DNA from: Halorussus halobius
Lineage (GTDB): Archaea; Halobacteriota; Halobacteria; Halobacteriales; Haladaptataceae
Reading direction: 5' to 3'
Assembly: GCF_004765805.1 (NCBI RefSeq)
Contig: NZ_SBIU01000005.1
Coordinates: 248,001-312,000, forward strand
DNA: 64,000 bases
Below are positions 28,191 to 36,578 of this stretch, one piece after another (positions within the stretch are counted from its first letter, which is position 1; every line of letters begins with the position of its first letter). Below the pieces are notes generated by a model. That model worked only from the letters and a program-made list of their open reading frames with translations, did not search any database and was not told where the DNA came from. Made by a program: the position numbers and the translations under genes.

Positions 28191-30413
28191 ATGTCCACTC
28201 ATCCGACGTTCGCGCCCTTGCCCGAGCACGCCGGTCTCGACGTCGTCGACCCCATCGAGACACGACACTTCTCGCTGTACACCGACGCGCCGGTCGACCC
28301 GAGCGGCGGCGACGTCGACCGATTCGCCTTCCCGGTCGCGACGGCCTGCGAGATTCGGTGCGGCCGCATCGCGCTCCCGTACATGGTCCCCATGGAGGTG
28401 CGGACGCCCGACGGCGACCACCGGACGTCGGTCGACCTGCCGACCGTCCGGGAGTTCCCCGCCGACGAGTACCTGCTCGAACTCCACTCGCCCATCAAGC
28501 TCTACCTCCGAGTCACAGGCGGGATGTCCGTCGACACGACCGGCGACGAGGTCGGTATCGAGTTCGACGGGACGGTCGCGGTCGAGGTGGGCGCGCGGTC
28601 GTACCACAGCGCGCCCGCCGCGACGGTTACGGTGCCCGACGACCCGGAGGCGATGATGACCGCGGTATCGACGTTCGGGTCGGCGCTCAAGACGGCCTCG
28701 CCCGAGCGGGCGTGGCCGACCCTGCGCGGCCACCCGCCCGAGATAGCCCGCGGCGACGAGCTCTCGGTCCCCGACGGCCTCGACGCGCCCGACACCGGCG
28801 TCACCGTCTCGATTCCCGCCGAGTACGGCCACGTCTACGCGGTCGCGCCGCTGGCGTACTACCTCGGCGCGGACGTGGTGCCCGGCGAGACCGCCCGCCT
28901 GACGGCCGCCTCGGGCGTCGACCGCTCGCTTGGTGCGGACGTCCGAGCGGTCGGCGAGTCGGTCGAGTCGCTGCTCAAGCGCGTGTTCTTCCTCGATTGC
29001 GTGGTCCGGACCGAGGGGCTGTACCCCGACGACCTCCACGAGCGCGACGTGCTCGAATCCCGCGTCGACCGCGACCTCGCGGGGCTGTACGACGCGCCTC
29101 CGGCCGACCGGCTCGCGGCGTACCTGTCGGTGTCCGACGAGGCGGTCGCCGCCATCGAGTCGCCGTGGCACCGGGTCACCCACGTCCGGCCCGACCCCGA
29201 GACGGTCGAACTCCTGCCGTACGTGGTCAACGACCTCTCGCTGGTGGCGGTCGAGCCGGCCGACCGCGACCCGTGGTCGCCGACCGAGAGCCAGCGCAAG
29301 ACCGGGGACGTGGTCGACTCGTTCGTCAGGAGCGCGAGCGCGGGCGGGGACGACTTCCTCCGGTCGGCTCGGCCACGCGGGTCGTTCCGTCGGAGCGGCG
29401 AGCTCGAAGGCGAGCCCGAGCAATCGGGCCGCGACCGACCGGGCGACCACGAGTCCAGCGACGACGGGTCGGCCGACTCGGCCCGCGGCGTGCCCGGCGA
29501 AGGCGGGTACATCCCGCTGCCGGACGTCGACGCGCTCGAACAGGCGTGGGTCGGCGACCGCACCCCCATCGAGGGGACCAAGCTCCTCAAGCCGGCGTTC
29601 GAGCACGACCGCACGACCTCCGAGGACGGCAGGGTCGAAATCACGGTGGTCTGCAACGACGAGGAGATGCGCGAGGAACTCGACTCGACCGCGGAGATAT
29701 ACGGCACCCGCGAGGACCTTCGCACCGAGGTCACCTGCGAGTTCGGCGTGACGACCGCCGAACTCCGCGACCTGCTGGCCCGCGACAGCGACATGTTCCA
29801 CTTCATCGGCCACATCGACGGCCTCGGCTTCCAGTGTGTGGACGGCATCCTCGACGCCGGGACTCTCGACGCCACGGGCGCGAAGACGGTCCTACTGAAC
29901 GGCTGTCGGTCCCACGACCAGGGGGCCGAACTGGTGGCGGCGGGTGCCCGCGCGGCGGTCGTGAGCCTGGCCGACCTCTGGAACTCCGGCGCGATGGAGG
30001 TCGGCGAGACGTTGGCGCGATTGTTCCACCACGGATTCAGCATCGGCCACGCGATGACCATCGTCCGCGAGTACACGTCGTTGGGCGGGGACTACGTGGT
30101 TCTGGGGGACCCCGGTGTGACGTTGAGTCAATGCGAGAACGGAATTCCGACGATGTATCACGTTGACCCGAATCCGCAGAACCCTACAAATTCCGACGAG
30201 ATACGGATCACATCGTATTCGTATCCGATTCGGAGTTATAACATCGGCTCGACAGTGCGGTTGTACGTTCCGGGTTCTAAATACCAACACGTTGCGACCG
30301 GGACCGGTGTAGAAACGGAGGTTCCGATGAATTCGTTCAGGGAACTCTTTACGTCTACTCCGGAACCGATAATCGTGGGTAACGAACTAACGTGGACCGA
30401 CGTCTGGCTTTGA
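28191..30413 (+). CDS. CHAT-domain (caspase-family, clan CD) protein
   Basis: 740 residues. The N-terminal ~480 residues form an uncharacterised beta-rich and helical region with an acidic disordered stretch near 395-440. The C-terminal CHAT peptidase (about 490-660) shows catalytic His541 in HFIGHIDG and Cys572 in LNGCRSHDQG, followed by GARAAVVSLADLWNSGAM. CHAT proteases act in bacterial defence, TPR-gasdermin and type III-E CRISPR contexts by cutting partner proteins. After the peptidase, the last ~95 residues are encoded by DNA near 49% GC, unlike the ~77% row at 29941. It ends two bases from the stop of a convergent 45-residue membrane microprotein. Target unknown. Confidence 0.75.
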   Translation: MSTHPTFAPLPEHAGLDVVDPIETRHFSLYTDAPVDPSGGDVDRFAFPVATACEIRCGRIALPYMVPMEVRTPDGDHRTSVDLPTVREFPADEYLLELHSPIKLYLRVTGGMSVDTTGDEVGIEFDGTVAVEVGARSYHSAPAATVTVPDDPEAMMTAVSTFGSALKTASPERAWPTLRGHPPEIARGDELSVPDGLDAPDTGVTVSIPAEYGHVYAVAPLAYYLGADVVPGETARLTAASGVDRSLGADVRAVGESVESLLKRVFFLDCVVRTEGLYPDDLHERDVLESRVDRDLAGLYDAPPADRLAAYLSVSDEAVAAIESPWHRVTHVRPDPETVELLPYVVNDLSLVAVEPADRDPWSPTESQRKTGDVVDSFVRSASAGGDDFLRSARPRGSFRRSGELEGEPEQSGRDRPGDHESSDDGSADSARGVPGEGGYIPLPDVDALEQAWVGDRTPIEGTKLLKPAFEHDRTTSEDGRVEITVVCNDEEMREELDSTAEIYGTREDLRTEVTCEFGVTTAELRDLLARDSDMFHFIGHIDGLGFQCVDGILDAGTLDATGAKTVLLNGCRSHDQGAELVAAGARAAVVSLADLWNSGAMEVGETLARLFHHGFSIGHAMTIVREYTSLGGDYVVLGDPGVTLSQCENGIPTMYHVDPNPQNPTNSDEIRITSYSYPIRSYNIGSTVRLYVPGSKYQHVATGTGVETEVPMNSFRELFTSTPEPIIVGNELTWTDVWL

Positions 30414-30415
30414 AA

Positions 30416-30553
30416 TTACGGGCCTGCTCTCCCACCGCAAGAACCTGCAACCACATTCCCTGCCTGACTGAGCAACAGTAGCAGCATCGACAGCGCGCCC
30501 ATCATCTTCGGATTCTCCGCGAGCCACTCTTTGAGGTCGGACGTGTTCGCCAT
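30416..30553 (-). CDS. 45-residue hydrophobic microprotein (DUF7503-like)
   Basis: ATG 30553-30551, stop TAA 30418-30416. A polar N terminus (MANTSDLKEWLAENPK) is followed by one membrane-length helix (MMGALSMLLLLLSQAGNVV) and a short Gly-rich tail with one Cys. From memory it matches a haloarchaeal family of tiny proteins with ENP.M.G...LLLLSQAG (DUF7503). It is tail-to-tail with the CHAT gene. On its own strand an AT-rich box (AATATTTAG) lies about 40 bases upstream. A membrane peptide beside a protease suggests a substrate, pore or toxin role, which is inference. Confidence 0.68.
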   Translation of the reverse strand: MANTSDLKEWLAENPKMMGALSMLLLLLSQAGNVVAGSCGGRAGP

Positions 30554-30773
30554 TGCAGGCTAGCGTTCAATTCGCGGTGCTTTCTTCTTTTCTAAATATT
30601 ACCTATTATAAAAATATGATGAAAAGAGATAATTTCGAGGGACTCACGTGAAGACACGACGTCCAGCACCATATTACTCACGGCGCGGGTAACCCGGAGA
30701 GAGAAATGAATACAGATTTGATACGGGAGAAAATTTATAACTATGCCGGTTGTATCAGCATCACGAGACAGCT
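30554..30773. promoter_or_regulatory. AT-rich divergent promoter region between microprotein and DUF7504-like gene
   Basis: 220 bases unusually poor in GC (row 30601-30660 has 21 G/C of 60 by hand count). For the rightward gene, TTTATA at 30734-30739 lies 35-40 bases before ATG 30774, giving a short leader. For the leftward microprotein an AATATTTAG box lies near 30590. The AT-rich core at about 30593-30625 could be a regulator site or a scar of transfer. Confidence 0.5.
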
Positions 30774-31523
30774 ATGGCGACTGACGGGCCCCTCGAACGA
30801 GGCGCGGACGGACCGCCGGACGACTTCCAGGCGTTCGTAAACCTGCTGAACGAACTCAAGGCGACCGGCTGCGCGCTGCTGGTGGTCGGCGACACGTCGC
30901 GGGACCTGTTCACCCGGGCGAGCGGTCAGCTCCTCGGCGACGCCGACGTGTTGCGCCACCGGGTGCTCGCGGTCACCGACGCGACGCCGACCAGCGTCGC
31001 CGAGCGCCTCCCCGACCCGGCCGAGACGCCGCGCCCGCTGACCGAGACGACCCGCGTGGTGAACCACGCGGAGGCACCGCGGTCGGTCACCGCCGCGACC
31101 AGCCCCGACACGCCGCCCGAACTGGCCGGCATCGAGGAGGTCCGCATCGCCGACCCCGAGCTGACGGGGCTCCAGTCGGCGCTGTGCCAGGCCATCGACG
31201 ACGTGAGGGCCGACGCCGCCCGACTGAAGCCCGCCGACCTCCGGGTCGGCATCGACTCGCTCGCGCCGCTGCTCGACCACTACGACGTCGAGGTCGTCGC
31301 GACGTGCCTCGACGCGGTGGGCGACCGGGTGCGCGCCCACGACGCCATGGCCCACTACGTGCTGCCGCGGGACTACGACGCCGACGCGGTCCAGGCGCTG
31401 GTCCCCCACGTCGACGCCGTGGTCGAACTCCGCGCCGTCGACCCCGGCGCGTACGGCCACGACGCCCAGCAGCGCTGGCGCGTCCCCCGGGAGAACGTCG
31501 AGACCGAGTGGACGCCGCTGTGA
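30774..31523 (+). CDS. DUF7504-like protein (degenerate RecA/KaiC-like P-loop)
   Basis: 249 residues, soluble. The first strand and loop, CALLVVGDTSRDLFTRASGQLLGD, resemble a Walker A position that has lost Gly-Lys-Thr. Further strands (HRVLAVTD, then VVATCLDAVGDRVRAHDAMAHYVLP and AVVELRAVD) fit a truncated RecA-type fold. I recall this as the haloarchaeal DUF7504 or 'HTR-like' family. It is divergent from the microprotein and shares its AT-rich promoter region, so it may sense or regulate the CHAT/microprotein pair. Nucleotide binding is doubtful. Confidence 0.6.
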   Translation: MATDGPLERGADGPPDDFQAFVNLLNELKATGCALLVVGDTSRDLFTRASGQLLGDADVLRHRVLAVTDATPTSVAERLPDPAETPRPLTETTRVVNHAEAPRSVTAATSPDTPPELAGIEEVRIADPELTGLQSALCQAIDDVRADAARLKPADLRVGIDSLAPLLDHYDVEVVATCLDAVGDRVRAHDAMAHYVLPRDYDADAVQALVPHVDAVVELRAVDPGAYGHDAQQRWRVPRENVETEWTPL

Positions 31524-31753
31524 GGGTCGCGAATCGCGTCTGAGACCGGGTCGTCGCCGTAGCTCCTTCGGCGACGTTCGTCCGTCACCATTGCTCGTCT
31601 GTCGCCTTCTCACCGCCGGTTCCCGCTCGCTGGCGTCTCGCTCGTCGTCGTTCCACACCCGACCTCAGGAGAACGGCGTCCGTCGGGCGGAGACGTCGCG
31701 GCTCCGAGTCGAACCGGTTCCGAATCGGGCAGCAGCCCGACGGTCGCGCCGAG

Positions 31754-33577
31754 CTACTCCGACTGCTCGCTCAACTGGGCCGTGTTGAGCTTCTGGCGGC
31801 TGAAGTCGGCCGGTCCGAACGGCGGGATGTCGACGTAGTCGTACCAGAACAGCTCGTCGGTCTCGTGGTACACCGGGAGGAACGCCACGTCCTCCCAGTT
31901 GGCCTCCTCCATCCGTACGTAGGCCTCGTTTCGGGCCTGCTCGGCCTCGTCGGTCGGCGCGCTGTTGTTCTGAATCTGCTCCCAGCCGTCGATGGCCTGC
32001 TGAGCCGCCTCGGTGTCCGACCAGTTGACGTACGAGACCGGCGCGTCCATCGACGTGTCGGTCTGTGGCGGGTAGGCCAACTGGAGGAAGTTGTCCGGTG
32101 CGGGCCAGTCCATGACCCAGCCCAGCGAGTACGACTGGAGGTTCCCCTCCCGCCCGCGCTGGAGCAGGGTCGAGAACGGCGCGCTCTCGATGTTCATCTG
32201 GATGTGGGCGCTGGCGAGCTGGTCGCGCAGGAGCTGGGCCACCTGCTGCCAGGTGTCCGACCCCTCGTAGATGGTGAACGTGAACTCGTACTGGTTGTTC
32301 TGCCCGTAGCCGGCGTCCTCCATCACCTGCTGGGCCTGTTGAATCCGGGCCTCGTTGTAGCCGTACGGGTAGTTGTCCGCCGCGTGCTGGGCGTACGCCT
32401 CGGAGCCGCCGGGGTAGATGTTGGGCGGCGTGAAGTGGTACGCCGCCGCCCCGCGCTCCTTGAATATCTGCCGGATGGCCTGCTGCTGGTTCAGCGCGTA
32501 CGCGGCGGCCTGCCGCGCCGGCTTCTCGACCGCGTCGGTGTTGAAGCCGACGTAGTACGTGTTGATGGTCGCCACCGCGAGGTAGTTGAGCGTCGCGTCG
32601 TTTCGCACGGGCCCGTACGACCCGATCTGTCGGCCCGAGTCGTCGGTCTCCTCCACGCTGACCAGGTTCGGGTCGTAGAACGGCGTCGGGATGTTGAACG
32701 CGTCGGCGTTCCGATTCATCGCGTAGGTGTACTGGGCGTTGTCGTCCTCGATGATGGCCCAGTTGACCGCGTCGACCGACGCCACTTCCCCGTGGTAGTC
32801 GTCGAACCGGGACACCTCCGCTTGGTCGTTTGATTGCCACGCCTCGAACTGGAACGGCCCGGCCCCGACCGGGTTGCTGGTCGCGAACTCCTGGTACTCC
32901 ATCTCGCCGTCGTAGCCCTCGATGTCGCCCACGACGCCCTCCGGGACCGCGGCGAACGCGGTGTACGCGAGTATCTCCAGCGTGGCGTGGAACGGCTCCG
33001 ACAGCGTGACCTCCAGCGTGTAGTCGTCGACCGCTTCGAGGGCCAGGCTCCCCGGCTGGTAGACCTCCTCGTCCTCGCCCTCCTGGGTCGTCTCGGTCGT
33101 GGTCTCGTGCTCGACGCCGATGGATTCGAGGATGAAGTACGCGCGTCGGGACTCGTCGGACGCCGCGAGGCGCTCCCACGAGTAGATGAAGTCCTGGGCC
33201 GTGACCTCGCCGAAGTCGCCGTGGAACTGCGCGCCCTCCGCGAGCTGGAACGTGTAGGTCGTGAAGTCCCCGGACGTCTCGTAGTCCGTGGCGAGCAGCG
33301 GCTCGACCTCGATCTCGGCGTTCGGGTAGTTCATCAGGCCGTCGAACAGTTGCTGGATGACCCGACCGCCGGCCGTGTCGGTCGACTGGATGGGGTCGAG
33401 CGTGCTCATCGTGGAGTTGATGAGGTTCAGCGTCCCGCCGTCCCCGGTCGTGGTCTCCTGCCCGCCTTCGGTCGTGGTCTCCTGAGCCGCCGCCGTTCCC
33501 CCGAGCGCGACCGCCGATGCCGCCCCGCCGGTCGCCTCCAGGAACGACCGACGGGAGACGTTTGATTTCTCGGACAT
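31754..33577 (-). CDS. Orphan peptide/nickel-type ABC substrate-binding protein, Tat-exported
   Basis: 607 residues from ATG 33577. The Tat signal is VSRRSFLEATGGAASAVALGG, ending in an Ala-x-Ala-type site (TAAAQ) rather than a lipobox; a Thr/Glu/Gly linker follows. The SBP_bac_5 fold shows NSTMSTLDPIQSTDTAGG and GAQFHGDFGEVTAQDFIYSWERL. No permease or ATPase gene is adjacent. It may serve the Dpp importer at 6991-11299 or another system. Lack of a lipid anchor would be unusual for a haloarchaeal binding protein. The 230 bases after its stop side (31524-31753) hold nothing recognised. Confidence 0.85.
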   Translation of the reverse strand: MSEKSNVSRRSFLEATGGAASAVALGGTAAAQETTTEGGQETTTGDGGTLNLINSTMSTLDPIQSTDTAGGRVIQQLFDGLMNYPNAEIEVEPLLATDYETSGDFTTYTFQLAEGAQFHGDFGEVTAQDFIYSWERLAASDESRRAYFILESIGVEHETTTETTQEGEDEEVYQPGSLALEAVDDYTLEVTLSEPFHATLEILAYTAFAAVPEGVVGDIEGYDGEMEYQEFATSNPVGAGPFQFEAWQSNDQAEVSRFDDYHGEVASVDAVNWAIIEDDNAQYTYAMNRNADAFNIPTPFYDPNLVSVEETDDSGRQIGSYGPVRNDATLNYLAVATINTYYVGFNTDAVEKPARQAAAYALNQQQAIRQIFKERGAAAYHFTPPNIYPGGSEAYAQHAADNYPYGYNEARIQQAQQVMEDAGYGQNNQYEFTFTIYEGSDTWQQVAQLLRDQLASAHIQMNIESAPFSTLLQRGREGNLQSYSLGWVMDWPAPDNFLQLAYPPQTDTSMDAPVSYVNWSDTEAAQQAIDGWEQIQNNSAPTDEAEQARNEAYVRMEEANWEDVAFLPVYHETDELFWYDYVDIPPFGPADFSRQKLNTAQLSEQSE

Positions 33578-33778
33578 GCAAACGGAATGACAACGGAGGC
33601 CCACATGTATCTAATTATCGATTGTGTAAAATACGCCGGTTGGTACAGATGGTCGTCGCGCCGCGTGTTTTCCCGAACCGGTCCAAATAGAAATGCATCG
33701 GTCGGCTAACCGAACTCGGCCCCGCGGGAACACACGCCCGACGCCGAGGCGTACGCCGGGCCTGTCCGGCGACAGGAC

Positions 33779-33805
33779 GCCCCCGACGACCCCGTAGCCG
33801 GGGGC
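33779..33805. other. GC hairpin in the gap before the pilin gene
   Basis: A perfect 7-base stem (GCCCCCG at 33779-33785, CGGGGGC at 33799-33805) with a 13-base loop lies in the 293-base gap 33578-33870. No T tract follows, so a terminator role is uncertain. The gap otherwise holds the divergent promoters of the binding-protein and pilin genes (GCATAACAAAG at 33825-33835 for the latter). Confidence 0.35.
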
Positions 33806-33870
33806 TTCGAGCCGGTGGCGACGCGCATAACAAAGGCCCCGTCGGTCGCGCGTTCGGGTGACCAGCCACC

Positions 33871-34314
33871 ATGCTTCCGCCTCGACTCGCCGCCGACGAC
33901 CGAGCCACGTCGCCCACCCTCGGCGCGGTGTTGCTGATCGCCATCACGGTCCTGCTGGCCACCTCGACAGGGGCCCAACTGTTCGGCCTCGCGGACGGAC
34001 AGACCACGACGTTCGCTACCGTCTCCGTCGAGTTCTCGGAGGAGAACGACCGGGGGACCGTGACCTGGATGGCCAACGCCGACGCCGACGCGCTGACGGT
34101 CCGGATTCGGGTCGGCCAGGACCGCCGTACCGTCGAGCTGGAGCACGTGGGCGACGAGGTGGTCGTCGACGGCGACGGCGTCACCTACAGCAACGGGACC
34201 GTCGGTCAGTGGGACTCGCCGGCCGTCTCCGACGGCGACCGCGTGAGCGTCACGGTGGTCGCGGTGAGCGACGACGAGCGTGCGGTCGTCGCCGAGCGCA
34301 CCGGGACGATGTGA
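33871..34314 (+). CDS. Type IV pilin-like protein
   Basis: 147 residues. The N terminus has the archaeal pilin pattern: a short basic leader, then RATSPTLGAVLLIAITVLLATSTGAQLFGL, where a prepilin peptidase (PibD) would cleave just before the hydrophobic helix. A beta-rich acidic domain of about 110 residues follows (TVSVEFSEENDRGTVTW). It likely forms part of an adhesion pilus or a pilin-like envelope complex. No pil operon is nearby, as is common for haloarchaeal pilin singletons. Confidence 0.8.
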   Translation: MLPPRLAADDRATSPTLGAVLLIAITVLLATSTGAQLFGLADGQTTTFATVSVEFSEENDRGTVTWMANADADALTVRIRVGQDRRTVELEHVGDEVVVDGDGVTYSNGTVGQWDSPAVSDGDRVSVTVVAVSDDERAVVAERTGTM

Positions 34315-34319
34315 CCCGC

Positions 34320-34595
34320 TCAGTCGACGTACAGCGAGTAGAGGATTACTCCGAAGCCGACCGCCGTCAGCGCGCTCTCGGCGACCAGCGCGTAGTCGCC
34401 GCCCGTGAGGACGATTCGGTCGAGCACGCCCGCGACCATCGACCCCAGCGTGACCGCGCCGAAGCCGAACGCGAGCGCCCGAAGCGGGCGCGCGCCGGTC
34501 CGGCGGTACGCCTTGAACGCGAAGAAGGTGATGAGTCCGCCCAGTACGAGCGTGACGGTCTTGAGCGCGACCACGAGGGGTGTGACGTCGGTCAT
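34320..34595 (-). CDS. Three-helix membrane protein (DUF7521-like)
   Basis: 91 residues from ATG 34595, which overlaps the wHTH stop (ATGA). Three hydrophobic segments are visible (LVVALKTVTLVLGGLITFFAF, LRALAFGFGAVTLGSMVAGVL and ALTAVGFGVILYSLYV) with a conserved AYRRTG turn. A wHTH/DUF7521 membrane pair is recurrent in haloarchaea, which suggests that the membrane protein signals to or is controlled by its partner. Function is unknown. Confidence 0.72.
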   Translation of the reverse strand: MTDVTPLVVALKTVTLVLGGLITFFAFKAYRRTGARPLRALAFGFGAVTLGSMVAGVLDRIVLTGGDYALVAESALTAVGFGVILYSLYVD

Positions 34596-34969
34596 GTCTC
34601 CTTTCGAACCTCCGACCACATGTCCGCGAGGCGTTCCTCCGCCGAGTGGGTGGGCCGGGCCACCGCCACGTCGAACCGATGGTCCTCGGTCAGCGACAGC
34701 GACACCTCCTCGAAGTCCACCTCGTAGCGCGTGGTGTGGTGACCGTCGCTCCTGACCTCGGTGAGTTCGCGGAGCAGCGACGCCTCGCTCAGCAGGTCGA
34801 GCTTCCGGTACACCGTCGAGAGCGGCACGCCCGTCGCGTCCGATAGTTCGCTGGCTGTCATGGGTTCCTCGAGGTGACGAACGATGACCCGGCAGTCCGG
34901 GTCGTCGAGGGCGTCGAGAACCGCTTCGAGGTCGGGACCGTTCTCCAGTCCCGCCGGGTCTCGAACCAT
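34592..34969 (-). CDS. Winged-helix transcriptional regulator
   Basis: 125 residues. wHTH: VLDALDDPDCRVIVRHLEEPMTASELSDATGVPLSTVYRKLDLLSEASLL, then a wing with DGHHTTRYEVDFEEVSLSL. The C-terminal ~30 residues end in ERLADMWSEVRKET, typical of haloarchaeal ArsR/TrmB-like small regulators. It is co-translated with the membrane protein that follows. It lies divergent from the multicopper oxidase gene (167 bases between starts), so it could control it, but no operator was identified. Confidence 0.82.
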   Translation of the reverse strand: MVRDPAGLENGPDLEAVLDALDDPDCRVIVRHLEEPMTASELSDATGVPLSTVYRKLDLLSEASLLRELTEVRSDGHHTTRYEVDFEEVSLSLTEDHRFDVAVARPTHSAEERLADMWSEVRKET

Positions 34970-35103
34970 CCACCCCCACGTTCCGACAGGCGGTACATAA
35001 CTCGTTCGACTTCCGGAACGGCCGGCCGCCCCCGTACGCGGTACTCGACGGTGGCGAACGTGTTCGGATGGGTTTCACCTGGTGGGAATCACCGTCCCCG
35101 CTC

Positions 35104-35111
35104 TTTAAGTA
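35104..35111 (+). promoter_or_regulatory. TATA box of the multicopper oxidase gene
   Basis: TTTAAGTA lies 26-33 bases before ATG 35137, consistent with a leaderless transcript. Confidence 0.55.
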
Positions 35112-35136
35112 GCCCTCTGAACCTACAGGTGTACCA

Positions 35137-36288
35137 ATGACCCAATTCGGAGCCCCCGGAAACGGACCCTCACGACGCGACTTCCTGAAGGCGACCGGTG
35201 CAGGCGGACTCGCCGCCGCTGCGGGCTGTTCCGCTCCGAGCGGCCGCGACCAGACCGCGACCCGGTCCCAGACGACCGACCAGCAAGCCATGCAAGACAA
35301 CGACCTTCCCTACACGAGCCCGCCGGAGGTAGTCGACGTGGACGAACAGGGCGGACAGGTGACCCTCAGCTCGCTCCCCGCCAGACACGCGGTCCACCCC
35401 ACCGAGTCGCTGGGCGGACCCATAGAGTTCCCGCAGGTGTGGGCGTTCAAGGCCGACGACGGCGACCCGAGCGTGCCCGGCCCCATCCTCCGGACCACCG
35501 AGGGCGAGGACATCGAGGTCACGCTCGACAACACCGAGGGCCAGCGTCCCCACACCCTCCACTTCCACGGCACGCGCAAGACGTGGGAGAACGACGGCGT
35601 GCCCACGACCACCGGCATCACGGTCGCTCCCGGTGAGACCCACACCTACGAGATTCCCGCGAACGTTCCCGGGACCCACGTCTATCATTGTCACTACCAG
35701 ACCCAGCGCCACATCGACATGGGGATGTACGGCATCTTCCGGGTCGACCCCGAGGGCTACGAGCCCGCGGACCGCGAGCACTTCCTGACGTTCAAGGACT
35801 GGGACTCCCGACTTCCCCGGCAGATGGGCGGGGAGGACGCCAGCTACAACCCGCGCCAGCGCCAGCCCGACGTGTTCACCGTCAACGGCAAGTCCGCGCC
35901 CCGGACGCTCCACCCCGAGGACGGTTCGCCCATCATCGTCTCGCAGGGCGACACGGTCCGGCTCCACCTCGTCAACGGCGGGTACATGTCCCACCCGATG
36001 CACGTCCACAACCACCGGTTCGAGCTGGTCGAGAAGGACGGCGGCACGATTCCGGAGGCCGCGCGCCACCGCGAGGACATCACCAACATCGCGCCCGCCG
36101 AGCGCCACACCATCGAGTTCCAGGCCGACGCCGACCCCGGCGTCTACCTGATGCACTGCCACAAGGTCAACCACGTCATGAACGGTCGGACCTACCCCGG
36201 CGGCATGTTGACCGGGCTGGTGTACGAGGACGTGATGGACAGCGACATCTTCGCCCAGCTGATGGACTACGCGGGCTACGAGGGCTGA
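35137..36288 (+). CDS. Two-domain multicopper oxidase, Tat lipoprotein
   Basis: 383 residues. The Tat signal SRRDFLKATGAGG ends in a lipobox AAAGC. Domain 1 has His139/His142/His144 in HTLHFHG and His184-Cys185-His186, followed by QRHIDMGM. Domain 2 has HPMHVHNHRFEL and His340-Cys341-His342 with NHVMNG. A Cys with His and Met ligands in each domain suggests a type 1 copper in both, as in two-domain (type A) oxidases and nitrite-reductase relatives. Electron donors could be metal ions or phenols. It would sit on the outer face of the membrane. Confidence 0.85.
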   Translation: MTQFGAPGNGPSRRDFLKATGAGGLAAAAGCSAPSGRDQTATRSQTTDQQAMQDNDLPYTSPPEVVDVDEQGGQVTLSSLPARHAVHPTESLGGPIEFPQVWAFKADDGDPSVPGPILRTTEGEDIEVTLDNTEGQRPHTLHFHGTRKTWENDGVPTTTGITVAPGETHTYEIPANVPGTHVYHCHYQTQRHIDMGMYGIFRVDPEGYEPADREHFLTFKDWDSRLPRQMGGEDASYNPRQRQPDVFTVNGKSAPRTLHPEDGSPIIVSQGDTVRLHLVNGGYMSHPMHVHNHRFELVEKDGGTIPEAARHREDITNIAPAERHTIEFQADADPGVYLMHCHKVNHVMNGRTYPGGMLTGLVYEDVMDSDIFAQLMDYAGYEG

Positions 36289-36578
36289 GAACGGGTCGGT
36301 CCGAGTCGACCGGCTCTCGACCGCGGTAACGACCGGCCGACTGCCGGAGGTGCTCGCGCTTGGTTCGGATTGCGCGTGGGCCCGTCCTGAGCTCGATTGT
36401 GGTTCCGGCGCGCGAGGGATGACGCGAGCGACTGCACCGAGCGCGTCTACTGGGGCGGGTGGTCGGGGTTGCTCGGAGATTCCGGCAGTCGCTCGCTTCG
36501 TCGCGTCGTCGTCCGTCGTGTCGCGCGTGGCTTTTCGGGAACGTCTGTGCCACATTCTGTCGCGGCCCGTGAGAACCG

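Noticed and set aside
26073..29813. Very long minus-strand open frame (1246 codons) opposite PhoD and CHAT
   Set aside because: It is antisense to two genes with clear motifs. Its product is Arg/Val/Asp-rich with no domain, and high-GC genomes commonly leave such antisense frames open.
28154..30166. Alternative plus-strand frame overlapping the CHAT gene
   Set aside because: Arg/Pro-rich shadow; the frame at 28191 has the CHAT catalytic motifs.
33779..33805. Reading the GC hairpin before the pilin gene as a riboswitch or terminator
   Set aside because: The stem is only 7 bases with no T tract and no conserved riboswitch core.
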